A stretch of 64,000 nt of DNA from an uncultured Dehalococcoidia bacterium (GCA_951812825.1 OX638324.1:940459-1004458); one strand, 5' to 3'; numbered from the stretch's first letter, positions 52,626 through 61,379 are shown. The notes: generated from the letters alone by a model not told the origin. A program made the numbers and translations.

Positions 52626-55600
52626 TTAGGTATCGAGCGGCACGCCCGTCACCGGTGCCTCTACACGCACTTCTCCAAAGTCGGAGACCTCCACCGACAT
52701 GACGAGATCTACCCCCTCTACCCCAAACAGTTCCAAGTACCCTTCAGCGACGAATCTTCTGACGAGGGAGTCGTCGACGCCAATCCAATAAACGACCTTC
52801 AACTCACCCGTCCCTGTCATGGAGTCATCGCCCAAGAGGCTAATGCTGCCCAAAGATGCCGCAGTCATCGTCCCTGTGACACGATGGACCATAACGTCGT
52901 TTAGGATTTCCAACCCGGCAACGTACGGCTCCTTAATGGTGGAGAGGACTTTCTCACTGGTAAAGTCGAGGAAATCGAGGCCCTCGATTGAGAATTCGTC
53001 GATCTCCCACTCGCTAGAATAAGTGTAGGCGGTGTATTGCACGGCGCCGATGATGACAATCTGGGACTCGAACATTCCGGATGAGTCAGTCTGTGAGCCG
53101 CAGATCTGGAGGCGCTCAGGGGACTGCGAGTCAATGACCAGCCTGATTGTCAGATTCTCTTCCTCATCAGCATCAAGGGTAATGTCTTGGGCGACCTCCA
53201 TATGGTAGGAATCCACTTTCCCCATCGCCTCTGCGGCCGCATTGAGAATGGATTGAGGAGGCGGTGGGGCCTCCATTGGCGGGAGAATTGCACTTGGCGT
53301 AGGGAGGATATGCGGCCCGCAGCCTGAGAAAGGTAGCTGCCTGGAAGTCGCTGCGGGGGCTCCTGTACCCGGTGAGTTGGGATGGACCTCCTCTGAAGAG
53401 GCGAGGGGGTAGAGTTCTTCAATGTCCAGCGCCATTCCGATGCCGCCGGCCAACAGGATTCTCCCGTCGTGCAGAAGGGTCGCAGAAGCGCCGGCTCTCA
53501 GTTCCGCCAGATCGGGACCCACCGACCAGGAGAGAGTATCTGGATCGAAGACACTCGTGGTGGAGTAGGGCGGGAATCCCTCTCCCCAGCCAGCTTCGCC
53601 GCCCGCCACCAACACTCTGCCGTCGGGCAGCAATGCGAGCGTGGCTGAGGGCCGAGCATGGGCCATCTGTCCTCCAGGAGTCCACGTGTCGGTGGCCGGG
53701 TCGTATATCCTGGCTTCAGGGACCAGGTCGTATATCCTGGCTTCAGGGAACTGAACGTCGTAGCCGGAGAGAACACCGACCACCAGCAGTCTGCCATCGG
53801 TCAGTTTGATGGCGTCTGCGGGAACAAAATTGGGTTCCAGAACAACAATTGGTCTCCACATGTCGAACGCGGGGTCGTAGACCTCTGCGTGAGTCGTCGG
53901 ACCAGGCGATTCATCCCATGAGCCTCCGAGCGCCATTACTCGCCCATCGTTCAGCGAAAAGAGCCATTGCACTCGTAAGGCTCGGTTCATGGGGGCCACC
54001 AACTGCCAGTCTCCGGTGTTCAGATCAAGAATCTCCACCTCGTTAACCACCTCAGGACGTGAGAATGGAAGCGCAGTGCCGCTGACGTCCAGACCGCCCA
54101 CCACCAGGACCCGGCCATCGTCAAGCAGGGCAAGGCTGGGGAAGGCCCGAGGCAAAGAGGAGCCGGGCAACGGCGTCCACTTGTCGGAAACAGGGTCGAA
54201 GACACTTGCCATCCCCACAGCCTGATCTTCGCTTACTTCCAGTCCAACAAACAGAATCTTGCCGTCGATAAGCTTGATCGACGAGTACCCGAGTCCGGGG
54301 CCTTCCACAGGCTCCAACATCGACCACATGCCGGTCTTGGGCTCATACAATTGCACCAGTCCTAGAGGCAAGGGGACGATGACGTTATTGTTGGCGAAAC
54401 CCGTGAATCCTCCTCCCACCAGAACGCGTCCGTCGTCCAGCAGCACAGCGTCATGGCCAAAGCGTGGGTTGGTAAGCGTGGGGGTGCTGAATGCGACATG
54501 CTTACCGTGATCGAACAGCTTCCCCGTCAGATTGACGGAGGCCTTCTCGCCGGTGATGTCACCGATCAACGTCGCATCGTCGTCCACCTCCAGCTGTCCA
54601 AAGGCGGATACCTCGCGCACCAAGCCGTCCTCGGTCCCGATCCAATAGACGACATCCAAGTCGCCCCGCGCTCCGAGGAAATCGAGCCCAAACAGCTTAC
54701 CCTCCACACGGTGAATTTCGACCCCATCGACCAGTTCCTGCCCGGTTAGCTCAAGGTCGGCAGGAACTCCCGATGTAAACCCGAAGAGCGCTCCAATGTC
54801 CAGGAAGTAAGGTGACTCACTATCGTCAACACGCCACACGTCGGTAGACTCGTCGAGTACGTGTACGTAGGAGGTATGAATAATTACTCGCAACTCGACG
54901 GTCCCATTGGGCGTGCCGACGGTGACGCGGTTCGAGCTGTAACCATCATCGCGGGCGTCCCCAACGTACGTGATCGGGATGTTGCTGGTACGACCATCCT
55001 GGACAAGGTTCAAGTCGATACTGACCTCGAAAGCGAAACTGCCAGCGTCCTCCATCTTCTCTCGGGCCAGGTCAATGACCTTAGCCGCAGATTCGGGTGT
55101 GGCGGTCGGATCAGGGACGGGCGATGGCGGCGGAGTCGGAAAGGGCATGTTCGACGCCTGCACGGGTCCAGTAACTGGGGTTCTGGTCGGTTGAGCCGTC
55201 ACCGCGGCTGGTGTATGAGCAGCCGTAGCCGTTGCCACAGGCGTGGCCGGGGCCGCGGGCCGCTGGGTGGCCACGGGGATGGGAGCAGCAGTGGGCTGAG
55301 GGACGACGGTTGCCGTCGGCACAGGAGCAGCAGTGGGCTGAGGGACGACGGTTGCCGTCGGCACAGGAGCAGCAGTGGGCTGAGGAGCGACGGTTGCCGT
55401 CGGCACAGGAGCAGCAGTGGGCTGAGGAGCGACGGTTGCCGTCGGCACAGGAGCAGCAGTGGGCTGAGGGACGACGGTTGCCGTCGGCACAGGAGCAGCA
55501 GTGGGCTGAGGAGCGATGGTTGCCGTCGGCACAGGAGTCATGGCCGGGGTGGCCGGCATTGCAGTGGGCGCCGACCCCGCGGTGGACGCCGGCGTTTCCG

Positions 55601-55712
55601 GAGCAGGCGTTTTATCGTCTCCGCAGGCGGCTATCACCAATGCGATAGACGCTACCGCCAGCAGGACGATCACCTGTCCCCTTGTGAGCAACCGTACAGT
55701 CCATGCAACCAT
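52626..55712 (-). CDS. Large lipoprotein: Pro/Thr-rich linker, LppX/LolA-like domains and Kelch beta-propeller
   Basis: 1028 residues. Signal peptide with lipobox VIAAC (Cys30); linker (about 31-200) with six copies of PTATVxPQPTAAPV; a first lipoprotein-carrier-like domain (about 205-390, AAKVIDLAREKMEDAGSFAFEV, VDGVEIHRVEGKLFGLDF); a Kelch propeller (about 400-790) with repeats such as LLDDGRVLVGGG, LLDDGRVLVVGGLD, LNDGRVMALGGS, LPDGRVLVAGGEAG, LHDGRILLAGG; and a second carrier-like domain (about 815-1028, ILNAAAEAMGKVDSYHMEV). Likely surface-anchored, binding or carrying a hydrophobic ligand. Its signal peptide and upstream DNA are shared with the solute-binding gene at 49407. The ribosome-binding site is weak (GAAGATGAG). 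Confidence 0.7.
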   Translation of the reverse strand: MVAWTVRLLTRGQVIVLLAVASIALVIAACGDDKTPAPETPASTAGSAPTAMPATPAMTPVPTATIAPQPTAAPVPTATVVPQPTAAPVPTATVAPQPTAAPVPTATVAPQPTAAPVPTATVVPQPTAAPVPTATVVPQPTAAPIPVATQRPAAPATPVATATAAHTPAAVTAQPTRTPVTGPVQASNMPFPTPPPSPVPDPTATPESAAKVIDLAREKMEDAGSFAFEVSIDLNLVQDGRTSNIPITYVGDARDDGYSSNRVTVGTPNGTVELRVIIHTSYVHVLDESTDVWRVDDSESPYFLDIGALFGFTSGVPADLELTGQELVDGVEIHRVEGKLFGLDFLGARGDLDVVYWIGTEDGLVREVSAFGQLEVDDDATLIGDITGEKASVNLTGKLFDHGKHVAFSTPTLTNPRFGHDAVLLDDGRVLVGGGFTGFANNNVIVPLPLGLVQLYEPKTGMWSMLEPVEGPGLGYSSIKLIDGKILFVGLEVSEDQAVGMASVFDPVSDKWTPLPGSSLPRAFPSLALLDDGRVLVVGGLDVSGTALPFSRPEVVNEVEILDLNTGDWQLVAPMNRALRVQWLFSLNDGRVMALGGSWDESPGPTTHAEVYDPAFDMWRPIVVLEPNFVPADAIKLTDGRLLVVGVLSGYDVQFPEARIYDLVPEARIYDPATDTWTPGGQMAHARPSATLALLPDGRVLVAGGEAGWGEGFPPYSTTSVFDPDTLSWSVGPDLAELRAGASATLLHDGRILLAGGIGMALDIEELYPLASSEEVHPNSPGTGAPAATSRQLPFSGCGPHILPTPSAILPPMEAPPPPQSILNAAAEAMGKVDSYHMEVAQDITLDADEEENLTIRLVIDSQSPERLQICGSQTDSSGMFESQIVIIGAVQYTAYTYSSEWEIDEFSIEGLDFLDFTSEKVLSTIKEPYVAGLEILNDVMVHRVTGTMTAASLGSISLLGDDSMTGTGELKVVYWIGVDDSLVRRFVAEGYLELFGVEGVDLVMSVEVSDFGEVRVEAPVTGVPLDT
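53701..53754 (-). repeat. 27-bp tandem duplication in the Kelch gene
   Basis: TCGTATATCCTGGCTTCAGG occurs at 53701 and again at 53728, adding nine residues in frame (the protein reads EARIYDLVPEARIYD). A recent in-frame duplication inside one propeller blade. Confidence 0.7.
55285..55536 (-). repeat. 42-bp tandem repeat, six units, in coding sequence
   Basis: Six consecutive 42-bp units, each starting GCAGCAGTGGGCTGAGG on the plus strand, with only two variable spots per unit. They encode the 14-residue repeat PTATVxPQPTAAPV of the lipoprotein linker. The related gene at 49407 has only one unit. Length change by slippage would keep the frame. Confidence 0.85.
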
Positions 55713-55837
55713 TTCGTCTCATCTTCAGCGGACGTTTGCGAATTCATAGAAGCCGGTAATTACAAGGGCGACTTCGAAGAAAATTATGGGTCAAACTTGC
55801 GCGCCAAACGTAACACTGTCCTTATCCAGCGTCAACC
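55713..55837 (-). repeat. Duplicated upstream region, copy 2
   Basis: The counterpart of 51312-51436, upstream of the Kelch lipoprotein gene. The ribosome-binding site has changed from GAGGAGGA to GAAGATGAG in this copy. Confidence 0.7.
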
Positions 55838-55969
55838 TTGAATCCATAAACCGCGATGGTCCTACGAAAGCGCCAGCACTCCGAAGGACCTTCGGCCATC
55901 GCTCGTCGGTGCTTACAAGCATCGCCCCATCCTGCTACCATGACGTAAGACAAATTGGGAGACAGGTGA

Positions 55970-56665
55970 ATGGAGCCGGATACTCGGAAACCCTTTATCA
56001 GGTATTCCTTCTTTCGGGTGGAGCCGGAGTGGCGCAGGCTGGACGATGGGCAGCGTCGCGAGGGGCGGGCGCAGCTAGTCGAAGCGGTGGCGGAGCTCGG
56101 GTCCACCATCGACGTCCACAGCTACTCCCTAGTGGGCACACGGGCGGACGTGGACTTCATGCTCTGGCAGATCGCCCCGAGCCTGGAGGCGCTTCAGGGT
56201 CTGGCCGCCCGCATTCGCACCACCGGCATGGGGAGATACCTGACCATGCCCTACTCTTACCTGGCGGTGACCAGACCATCGCCCTACACAAAGGGACACC
56301 GTCATACGGGCCAAACTTCAAGGGACGGAACCATTACTCCCAGGGGGGACGACTATCTCTTCGTCTATCCGTTCACGAAGACTCACGAGTGGTACCAGCT
56401 TCCCCAGGAATCGCGTCAGTCCATCATGGGCGAGCACTTCAGGCTGGGGCACCGCTATCCGGGCATCAAGGTGCACACGGCGTATTCCTTTGGCATAGAC
56501 GATCACGACTTCGTGCTGGGGTTCGAAGGGAACGATCCGGAGGAGTTTGTGCGGCTGGTTATGGGGCTGCGGCATTCCAGGGCAAGGCCCTACACGCTGA
56601 TAGACACGCCCATCTTCACCTGTGTGAGCACGCCCCTGGAGAAGTGCCTGACCAACCTGGGCTAG
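55970..56665 (+). CDS. hemQ: Chlorite dismutase-family haem protein, HemQ-like
   Basis: 231 residues. The family includes HemQ (coproheme decarboxylase) of the coproporphyrin-dependent haem pathway in Gram-positive-type bacteria. Seen: RYSFFRVEPEWRRL at the N-terminus, RADVDFMLWQIAPSLEALQGLAARIR, HEWYQLP, HRYPGIKVHTAYSFGIDDHDFVLGFEGNDPEEFV with the likely proximal His, and SRARPYTLIDTPIFTC. It converges with an iron-responsive regulator gene. The name is given for the family; decarboxylase activity is inferred. Confidence 0.8.
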   Translation: MEPDTRKPFIRYSFFRVEPEWRRLDDGQRREGRAQLVEAVAELGSTIDVHSYSLVGTRADVDFMLWQIAPSLEALQGLAARIRTTGMGRYLTMPYSYLAVTRPSPYTKGHRHTGQTSRDGTITPRGDDYLFVYPFTKTHEWYQLPQESRQSIMGEHFRLGHRYPGIKVHTAYSFGIDDHDFVLGFEGNDPEEFVRLVMGLRHSRARPYTLIDTPIFTCVSTPLEKCLTNLG

Positions 56666-56675
56666 CCTAAGTAAG

Positions 56676-57461
56676 CTAGCCGCTTATCCGGTGCAGGTAG
56701 ATGCGGGAGGCGGTGACGAAGCCCATGGCAGTCTCGCCCATAGGCGCTTCAAAGGTGATGACGTCCCGGTAGTCCCCCAATTCAACGACCTTGATCTCTT
56801 CACCCGGAAGGATTTGGTACCTGCAGAGGAACTCAACAAGCTTCGGGTCTTCGTCGGGGAGGCTTATCACGCGATATTTCACCCCCGGCTTGGCCTCGCT
56901 CAAGCGAATCACCCTGCCGGTCGGCTTCTTGTAGCCGCTGCCGGGGATGGGTTTGCCGAAGGGGCAGGTGGTGGGGCCCTTAACGGCGTCGTTGATGCGG
57001 TCCTCCAGGTAGGGGGAGATTCCGTGCTCCAGCAGGTGGGCCTCTTCGTCGGCCCGGGAGAGCTCCACGCCAAGCACGTCTACGACGAGCCGTTCCGCCA
57101 GCCGGTGCCGACGCGCGATGCCCTCTGCCAGACGAGAGCCCCTGTCGGTAAACTCGATTTCCTTCTTTGAGGATATGCGAATTAAGCCGTCGCGAGACAT
57201 GCGACGCAGCATACCAAGAATGGAAGGCAGGGTTGTGCCCAGGCCCTCCGACACCGGCAGACGACGGATGTAGGCCGCCAACTGGGCTAGAACCGTAGAT
57301 TCCTGCTCTTCCTTGAGAATGTGCAAGGAAAGGAGATAGTTTTCTACGGCGGAGGAGAGTCGCTCCTGGGGTTTGACAGTCGTATCCGGCATGGGCGAAT
57401 CCACAAATGTGGTGGCTGAAGAGGAGTTTGCCCCTCTTGAGCGACTGGCCGAAGCGTCCAT
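56676..57461 (-). CDS. DtxR/IdeR-family metal-dependent regulator with FeoA-like domain
   Basis: 261 residues from ATG 57461 (GGAG 8 nt upstream); 238 if ATG 57392 is used. N-terminal winged helix (SAVENYLLSLHILKEEQESTVLAQLAAYI, LPSILGMLRRMSRDGLI), dimerisation part with metal-site residues (HRLAERLVVDVLGVELSRADEEAHLLEHGIS: His, Glu, Cys/His pattern), then a C-terminal FeoA/SH3-like domain (GVKYRVISLPDEDPKLVEFL, GETAMGFVTASRIYLHRI). A regulator of iron or manganese uptake is expected. Ferredoxin lies just upstream on the same strand, HemQ converges. Confidence 0.85.
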   Translation of the reverse strand: MDASASRSRGANSSSATTFVDSPMPDTTVKPQERLSSAVENYLLSLHILKEEQESTVLAQLAAYIRRLPVSEGLGTTLPSILGMLRRMSRDGLIRISSKKEIEFTDRGSRLAEGIARRHRLAERLVVDVLGVELSRADEEAHLLEHGISPYLEDRINDAVKGPTTCPFGKPIPGSGYKKPTGRVIRLSEAKPGVKYRVISLPDEDPKLVEFLCRYQILPGEEIKVVELGDYRDVITFEAPMGETAMGFVTASRIYLHRISG

Positions 57462-57489
57462 ACTTAATGCTCCGGCCGGTCCAGGAACC

Positions 57490-57762
57490 CTACAGGCTGC
57501 GTTTGAGAGTAGAAAGGTCCCTGTCTTTGAAGTAGTCGTAGTTCATGTCGATGTATTCGGCCCACTCTTCCGGCACGGTGTCCTCCGGGAATATGGCCAC
57601 AACAGGGCATACGGGCTCACAGGCCGCGCAGTCAATGCACTCGTCCGGGTTGATGAAGAACATATTGTCTTCATCCGTCGTGTAGATGCAGTCGACGGGA
57701 CAGACGTCAACACATGCAGCATCTTTAACGTCAACACACGGCTCCGCAATGATGTACGTCAT
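57490..57762 (-). CDS. fdxA: Seven-iron ferredoxin (3Fe-4S / 4Fe-4S)
   Basis: 90 residues. Cysteine pattern: C9, C17 and C21 in PCVDVKDAACVDVCPVDCIY for the first cluster, and CIDCAACEPVCPVVAIF for the second. C-terminal part DYFKDRDLSTLKRSL. It resembles FdxA-type ferredoxins that serve as electron donors. A TATAAT/TTGGGA promoter precedes it, and the DtxR-type regulator gene lies 29 nt downstream on the same strand, so the two may be one transcript. Confidence 0.9.
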   Translation of the reverse strand: MTYIIAEPCVDVKDAACVDVCPVDCIYTTDEDNMFFINPDECIDCAACEPVCPVVAIFPEDTVPEEWAEYIDMNYDYFKDRDLSTLKRSL

Positions 57763-57829
57763 GAACTACCGCTCCTAGTCAAGAATTATGGCTTTTCCGT
57801 CATTTAGAACAGAGTCGCCACAAGCTGAT

Positions 57830-57858
57830 ATTATATCACACCCGCAACCAAATCCCAA
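57830..57858 (-). promoter_or_regulatory. Predicted promoter of the ferredoxin-DtxR unit
   Basis: On the minus strand TTGGGA (57853-57858), 17-nt spacer, TATAAT (57830-57835), about 70 nt upstream of the ferredoxin ATG at 57762. Confidence 0.6.
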
Positions 57859-57920
57859 CGCTTCACGCCGCCGGTTTCGTTGGCTCCTGTGAAGTGCCAA
57901 CGCGGCGTCGCGAAACGGGC

Positions 57921-58382
57921 CTAAAGGACGAGGCCGTAGGTCCGCTTCTTGATGCTGAGGTTCACGAAGGTCTCCGTGCGGGTTACGCCCGGAATAGTGC
58001 CTATCTTGGTGCGAAGGAAGACGCCAAGTTCCTCAGTGGAAGGCTTGGCTACGCAGGCAAAGACGTCGAAGGCGCCGGTGGTAATGGCAACGTAGTGTAC
58101 ATCTTCCATATTGGTGATGGCATCCGCGACAGAGTCCAGCTCACCGGGGGCCGTTTGCAGGCCGATGAGGGCCGTTGTGGGATAACCCATCTTGCTGAGG
58201 TCCGGCACCGCCTTGATCTTGATTACGTCCTCTTCCACCAGCCGGCGCAGGCGGCGGCGGATGGTCCCTTCGCTCACTCCTACCTCCCTGGCGATTTTCG
58301 CGTTGGATGCCCGTCCATCCATTTCCAATATGTCAATTATCTGGTTGTCGGTAAGATCCTGCTTGGTCACCAATTCTTCCAT
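57921..58382 (-). CDS. Lrp/AsnC family transcriptional regulator
   Basis: 153 residues. N-terminal winged helix (LTDNQIIDILEMDGRASNAKIAREVGVSEGTIRRRLRRLVEEDVI), then the RAM/ligand domain (TALIGLQTAPGELDSVADAI, VHYVAITTGAFDVFACV, IGTIPGVTRTETFVNLSIKK). Typical for feast/famine regulators that sense amino acids. The ATG follows GAGAGGGAG. It stands alone with its own promoter (58420-58448). Target genes unknown. Confidence 0.9.
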   Translation of the reverse strand: MEELVTKQDLTDNQIIDILEMDGRASNAKIAREVGVSEGTIRRRLRRLVEEDVIKIKAVPDLSKMGYPTTALIGLQTAPGELDSVADAITNMEDVHYVAITTGAFDVFACVAKPSTEELGVFLRTKIGTIPGVTRTETFVNLSIKKRTYGLVL

Positions 58383-58419
58383 TGCTCCCTCTCAGATATA
58401 GCGAAAATAATGCCGAGGT

Positions 58420-58448
58420 ATGATAAACTGGAAGACGAATCCTGTCAA
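58420..58448 (-). promoter_or_regulatory. Predicted promoter of the Lrp-type regulator
   Basis: TTGACA (58443-58448), 17-nt spacer, TATCAT (58420-58425) on the minus strand, about 38 nt upstream of the ATG at 58382. Confidence 0.6.
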
Positions 58449-58583
58449 TAGGGGTATGTATCAAGACGATAGCGTTAGATAAATCGCCGATACTAATTGA
58501 AATACATAATATTGTTGAAGCTGACAACATCGCTCATCTGTTGTTGAGACTTTGGAGAGGCTTTGAGGAATACGGGCCTCATC

Positions 58584-58613
58584 TTGGTAAAAACGCCGCT
58601 ATTCTGATATAGT
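58584..58613 (+). promoter_or_regulatory. Predicted promoter of tRNA-Ser
   Basis: TTGGTA (58584-58589), 18-nt spacer, TATAGT (58608-58613); the tRNA starts at 58627. Confidence 0.5.
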
Positions 58614-58626
58614 TTTAAGTCAACCA

Positions 58627-58715
58627 GGAGGGATCGCATAGTGGTCTAGTGCGGGCGCCTGCTAAGCGCTTTGGCCGAGAAGTCGGCCTCGTGGGTTCGA
58701 ATCCCACTCCCTCCG
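58627..58715 (+). tRNA. tRNA-Ser (anticodon GCT)
   Basis: Acceptor GGAGGGA (58627-58633) pairs with TCCCTCC (58708-58714), G discriminator, CCA encoded (58716-58718). Anticodon loop CTGCTAA gives GCT; the long variable arm (CTTTGGCCGAGAAGTCGGCC region) is typical of serine tRNAs. An open frame overlapping it (58649 onward) is only an upstream extension of miaB. Confidence 0.93.
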
Positions 58716-58780
58716 CCAGTTCTTTTAACCCTAAACCAACCAATGGTTGCATCCAGTCACAAACAGGAATTATCGGCGCC

Positions 58781-60091
58781 ATGAGCAGCTACTACATCTG
58801 GACAATCGGATGTCAGATGAACAAGGCCGACTCGGAATCCCTCTCCACGGCCTTAAATGAAGCCGGCCTCAGCGCCGCGCCAAACGCCTCCCAGGCCGAC
58901 GTTGTGGTGCTGAATTCCTGCGTTGTGCGCCAGAGCGCCGAGGACAAGGTCGTCGGAAACTTGGGCATGATGAAGTCGGTGAAGGCCAAGAAGCCCGGCC
59001 AGATTCTCGCTCTCATGGGTTGCATGGTCGGCGCCAGGACGGAAGATCTGGAGCGGCGATTCCCCCAGGTGGACGTATTCATGCGCCCGCAGCAGTTCTC
59101 CCCCATGCTGGACCTGCTGGAGGAGCGGCTGGGCATAGACACGGAAGGGTGCCTGAGCGCCGTCGCGCCGGCCTCGCCTTCCGTCAGCAGCTACGTGCCC
59201 GTCATCCACGGCTGCGACCTGATGTGCACCTTCTGCATTATTCCCTTCCGGCGGGGTCGGCAGGTGAGCCGGCCCGTGGAAGAGATAACCCACCAGGTTG
59301 ACCTGATGACCCGGCGGGGCATGAAGGAAGTGACGCTGCTGGGTCAGACGGTGGACGCCTATGGCCACGACTTCGACGAGCCGTGCGACCTTTCGCGCCT
59401 GCTTTACGCCGTGCATTCGGTGGAGGGTCTGGAGAGGCTGCGCTTCCTTACTTCGCACCCCATATTCATGAGCCAGGACATTATCGACGCAGTGGCGCAG
59501 CTGCCCAAGGTCTGCGAGCACATAAACCTGCCCTTCCAGGCGGGGGACGATGAGGTTCTGGAGGCCATGCGCCGTCGCTATACGCAGGGCCAATACAGGG
59601 AGTTGGTGGACAGGATTCGACAGACTGTGCCCGACGTGGCCATAAGCACGGACGTAATCGTCGGATTTCCGGGGGAGACCCGCGAACAGTTCATGGAGAC
59701 CTACAACCTTGTGGAGGACGTCGGTTTCGACAAGGTGCACATGGCCGCCTATTCGCCTAGGCCGGGCACCTTCGCCCACCGCAGGCTTCCGGATTCCGTG
59801 AGCCTGGAGGAGAAGCAGCACAGGCTGAAGGCCCTCGAGTCCCTCCAGAAGGATATCCAGGAGAAGAAGAACCGCCGCATCGTCGGCGCCACGGAGGAAG
59901 TACTGGTGGAAGGGCGGAAAAAGGGACGGTGGCAGGGTCGCACAAGGCAGGACAAGCTGGTATTCTTTGAGCATCCATCAGATATGTTGGGCCGGACGGT
60001 TGAAGTGAAGATCGAAGCCGCCACAGCCTGGTCGTTAAGGGGCACGCCGGCGAAGAGCCGCCAACCCTCCCACGCGGGGGTGTCGCCATGA
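58781..60091 (+). CDS. miaB: tRNA-2-methylthio-N6-dimethylallyladenosine synthase
   Basis: 436 residues, radical-SAM methylthiotransferase that modifies A37 of tRNAs reading UNN codons. Seen: the N-terminal UPF0004 domain with Cys11 (TIGCQMNKADSE), Cys47 (NSCVVRQSAEDK) and Cys81 (LMGCMVGAR) for one cluster, radical-SAM Cys145, Cys149 and Cys152 (HGCDLMCTFCIIPFRRGR) for the other, and a C-terminal TRAM domain (about 375-425). ATG 58781 starts the conserved part. nadA overlaps its end by 4 nt (ATGA). Confidence 0.93.
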   Translation: MSSYYIWTIGCQMNKADSESLSTALNEAGLSAAPNASQADVVVLNSCVVRQSAEDKVVGNLGMMKSVKAKKPGQILALMGCMVGARTEDLERRFPQVDVFMRPQQFSPMLDLLEERLGIDTEGCLSAVAPASPSVSSYVPVIHGCDLMCTFCIIPFRRGRQVSRPVEEITHQVDLMTRRGMKEVTLLGQTVDAYGHDFDEPCDLSRLLYAVHSVEGLERLRFLTSHPIFMSQDIIDAVAQLPKVCEHINLPFQAGDDEVLEAMRRRYTQGQYRELVDRIRQTVPDVAISTDVIVGFPGETREQFMETYNLVEDVGFDKVHMAAYSPRPGTFAHRRLPDSVSLEEKQHRLKALESLQKDIQEKKNRRIVGATEEVLVEGRKKGRWQGRTRQDKLVFFEHPSDMLGRTVEVKIEAATAWSLRGTPAKSRQPSHAGVSP

Positions 60092-61311
60092 CGTTGAATC
60101 TGAAGTCCCCCGGCGCAGGGAGAAAACCCTTCCTGCCCATAACCGAGATTGAGCACGCCGCCTTCTGCAAGAGTGAGGACGAACTTCCCGCGAAGCCCCT
60201 GCTCGACGAAATCAAGGTAAACGTCCGCTGGCAGAAGATTCCCCTCAAGTACCTGCGCCTGGACGCGGAGGAGCTGGACCAGCGCATCCACGATGCCCGA
60301 CAGAAGCTGGGGACGAAAGTCGTCGTGCTGGGGCACCACTATCAGCGGGAAGAGGTGATCAAGTACGCCGACTTCCAGGGTGATTCCTATCTGCTGTCCC
60401 AGCAGGCCGCCAGCCAGGCCGAGGCGGAATACATCATCTTCTGCGGCGTCCATTTCATGGCGGAAACCGCCCGCATTCTCTGCGCGCCCCATCAGCGGGT
60501 TATCCTTCCCAACATCACCGCCGGCTGCTCCATGGCTGACATGGCCCCAACCGGCGACGTTCTGGACGCCTGGGACGACTTGGAAGACCTGCTGGGACCG
60601 AATTCCGTCGTACCCATCACTTATATGAATTCGACCGCCGAGATAAAGGCGTTGTGCGGACGGAACGGCGGCATCGTCTGCACCTCCTCCAACGCCGCCG
60701 GCACCTTCGAGTGGGCCTTCCAGCGGGGCAGTCGAGTTCTCTTTCTGCCCGACCAGCACCTGGGCCGCAACACCGCTCTCAACATGGGCATAGACCTGGA
60801 CGAGATGATCGTCTGGAACCCCTTCAAGCCTTTGGGCGGACATACGCCGGAGCGACTGCGGGAGTCCAAAGTCATCCTGTGGCAGGGGCACTGCTCGGTG
60901 CACACCCGCTTCACGCCCCGACAGATAGAGACGGCCCGGCAGCGCTACCCGGACATCAAGGTCATCGTCCACCCGGAGTGCACCATGGAAACGGTGCAGG
61001 CCGCCGACATGAACGGCTCCACGGAGGTCATACGCAAGACCATAAACGAGGCGCCCGCCGGAAGCCAGTGGGCCGTGGGCACGGAGGTGAGCCTGGTCAA
61101 CCGGCTGGCCAAGAACAACCCGGACAAGGTCATTTTCTGTCTGGATCCCATTGTTTGCCCGTGCTCGACTATGTACCGCATACACCCCGCCTATCTTTCG
61201 TGGGTGCTGGACTCGCTTCTCGACAGGGAGATAGTCAACGAGATTCGCGTCGACGATGAGACCAGGCGACACGCCCACACCGCGCTCGAGCGGATGCTGG
61301 AGGTCTCCTAG
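60088..61311 (+). CDS. nadA: Quinolinate synthase A
   Basis: 407 residues. Condenses iminoaspartate with dihydroxyacetone phosphate to quinolinate for NAD synthesis, using a [4Fe-4S] cluster. Seen: VVLGHHYQREEVIKYADFQGDS, FCGVHFMAETARIL (first Cys), NPFKPLGGH, VHPECTMETVQAAD, TEVSLVNRL and the last Cys region DPIVCPCSTMYRIHP. It overlaps miaB by ATGA, so it is translationally coupled, and nadC follows 68 nt downstream. nadB is not seen in the window. Confidence 0.93.
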   Translation: MTLNLKSPGAGRKPFLPITEIEHAAFCKSEDELPAKPLLDEIKVNVRWQKIPLKYLRLDAEELDQRIHDARQKLGTKVVVLGHHYQREEVIKYADFQGDSYLLSQQAASQAEAEYIIFCGVHFMAETARILCAPHQRVILPNITAGCSMADMAPTGDVLDAWDDLEDLLGPNSVVPITYMNSTAEIKALCGRNGGIVCTSSNAAGTFEWAFQRGSRVLFLPDQHLGRNTALNMGIDLDEMIVWNPFKPLGGHTPERLRESKVILWQGHCSVHTRFTPRQIETARQRYPDIKVIVHPECTMETVQAADMNGSTEVIRKTINEAPAGSQWAVGTEVSLVNRLAKNNPDKVIFCLDPIVCPCSTMYRIHPAYLSWVLDSLLDREIVNEIRVDDETRRHAHTALERMLEVS

Positions 61312-61379
61312 CATAGGCCGTCGTCCGTTGAGAGACTGTTCCGAAAGCCCCGATTTCAGCGTTGCAGGGGTGAGCCGGA

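Noticed and set aside
55285-55536. CRISPR array
   Set aside because: The 42-bp units are contiguous without spacers and encode an in-frame peptide repeat.
58649-58780. Extension of miaB over tRNA-Ser
   Set aside because: The tRNA is certain and MiaB proteins start at the conserved YYIWTIGCQMN region.
59749-61314. 521-codon minus-strand frame opposite miaB and nadA
   Set aside because: Antisense shadow caused by high GC; composition is His/Gly/Val-rich and no motifs are seen.
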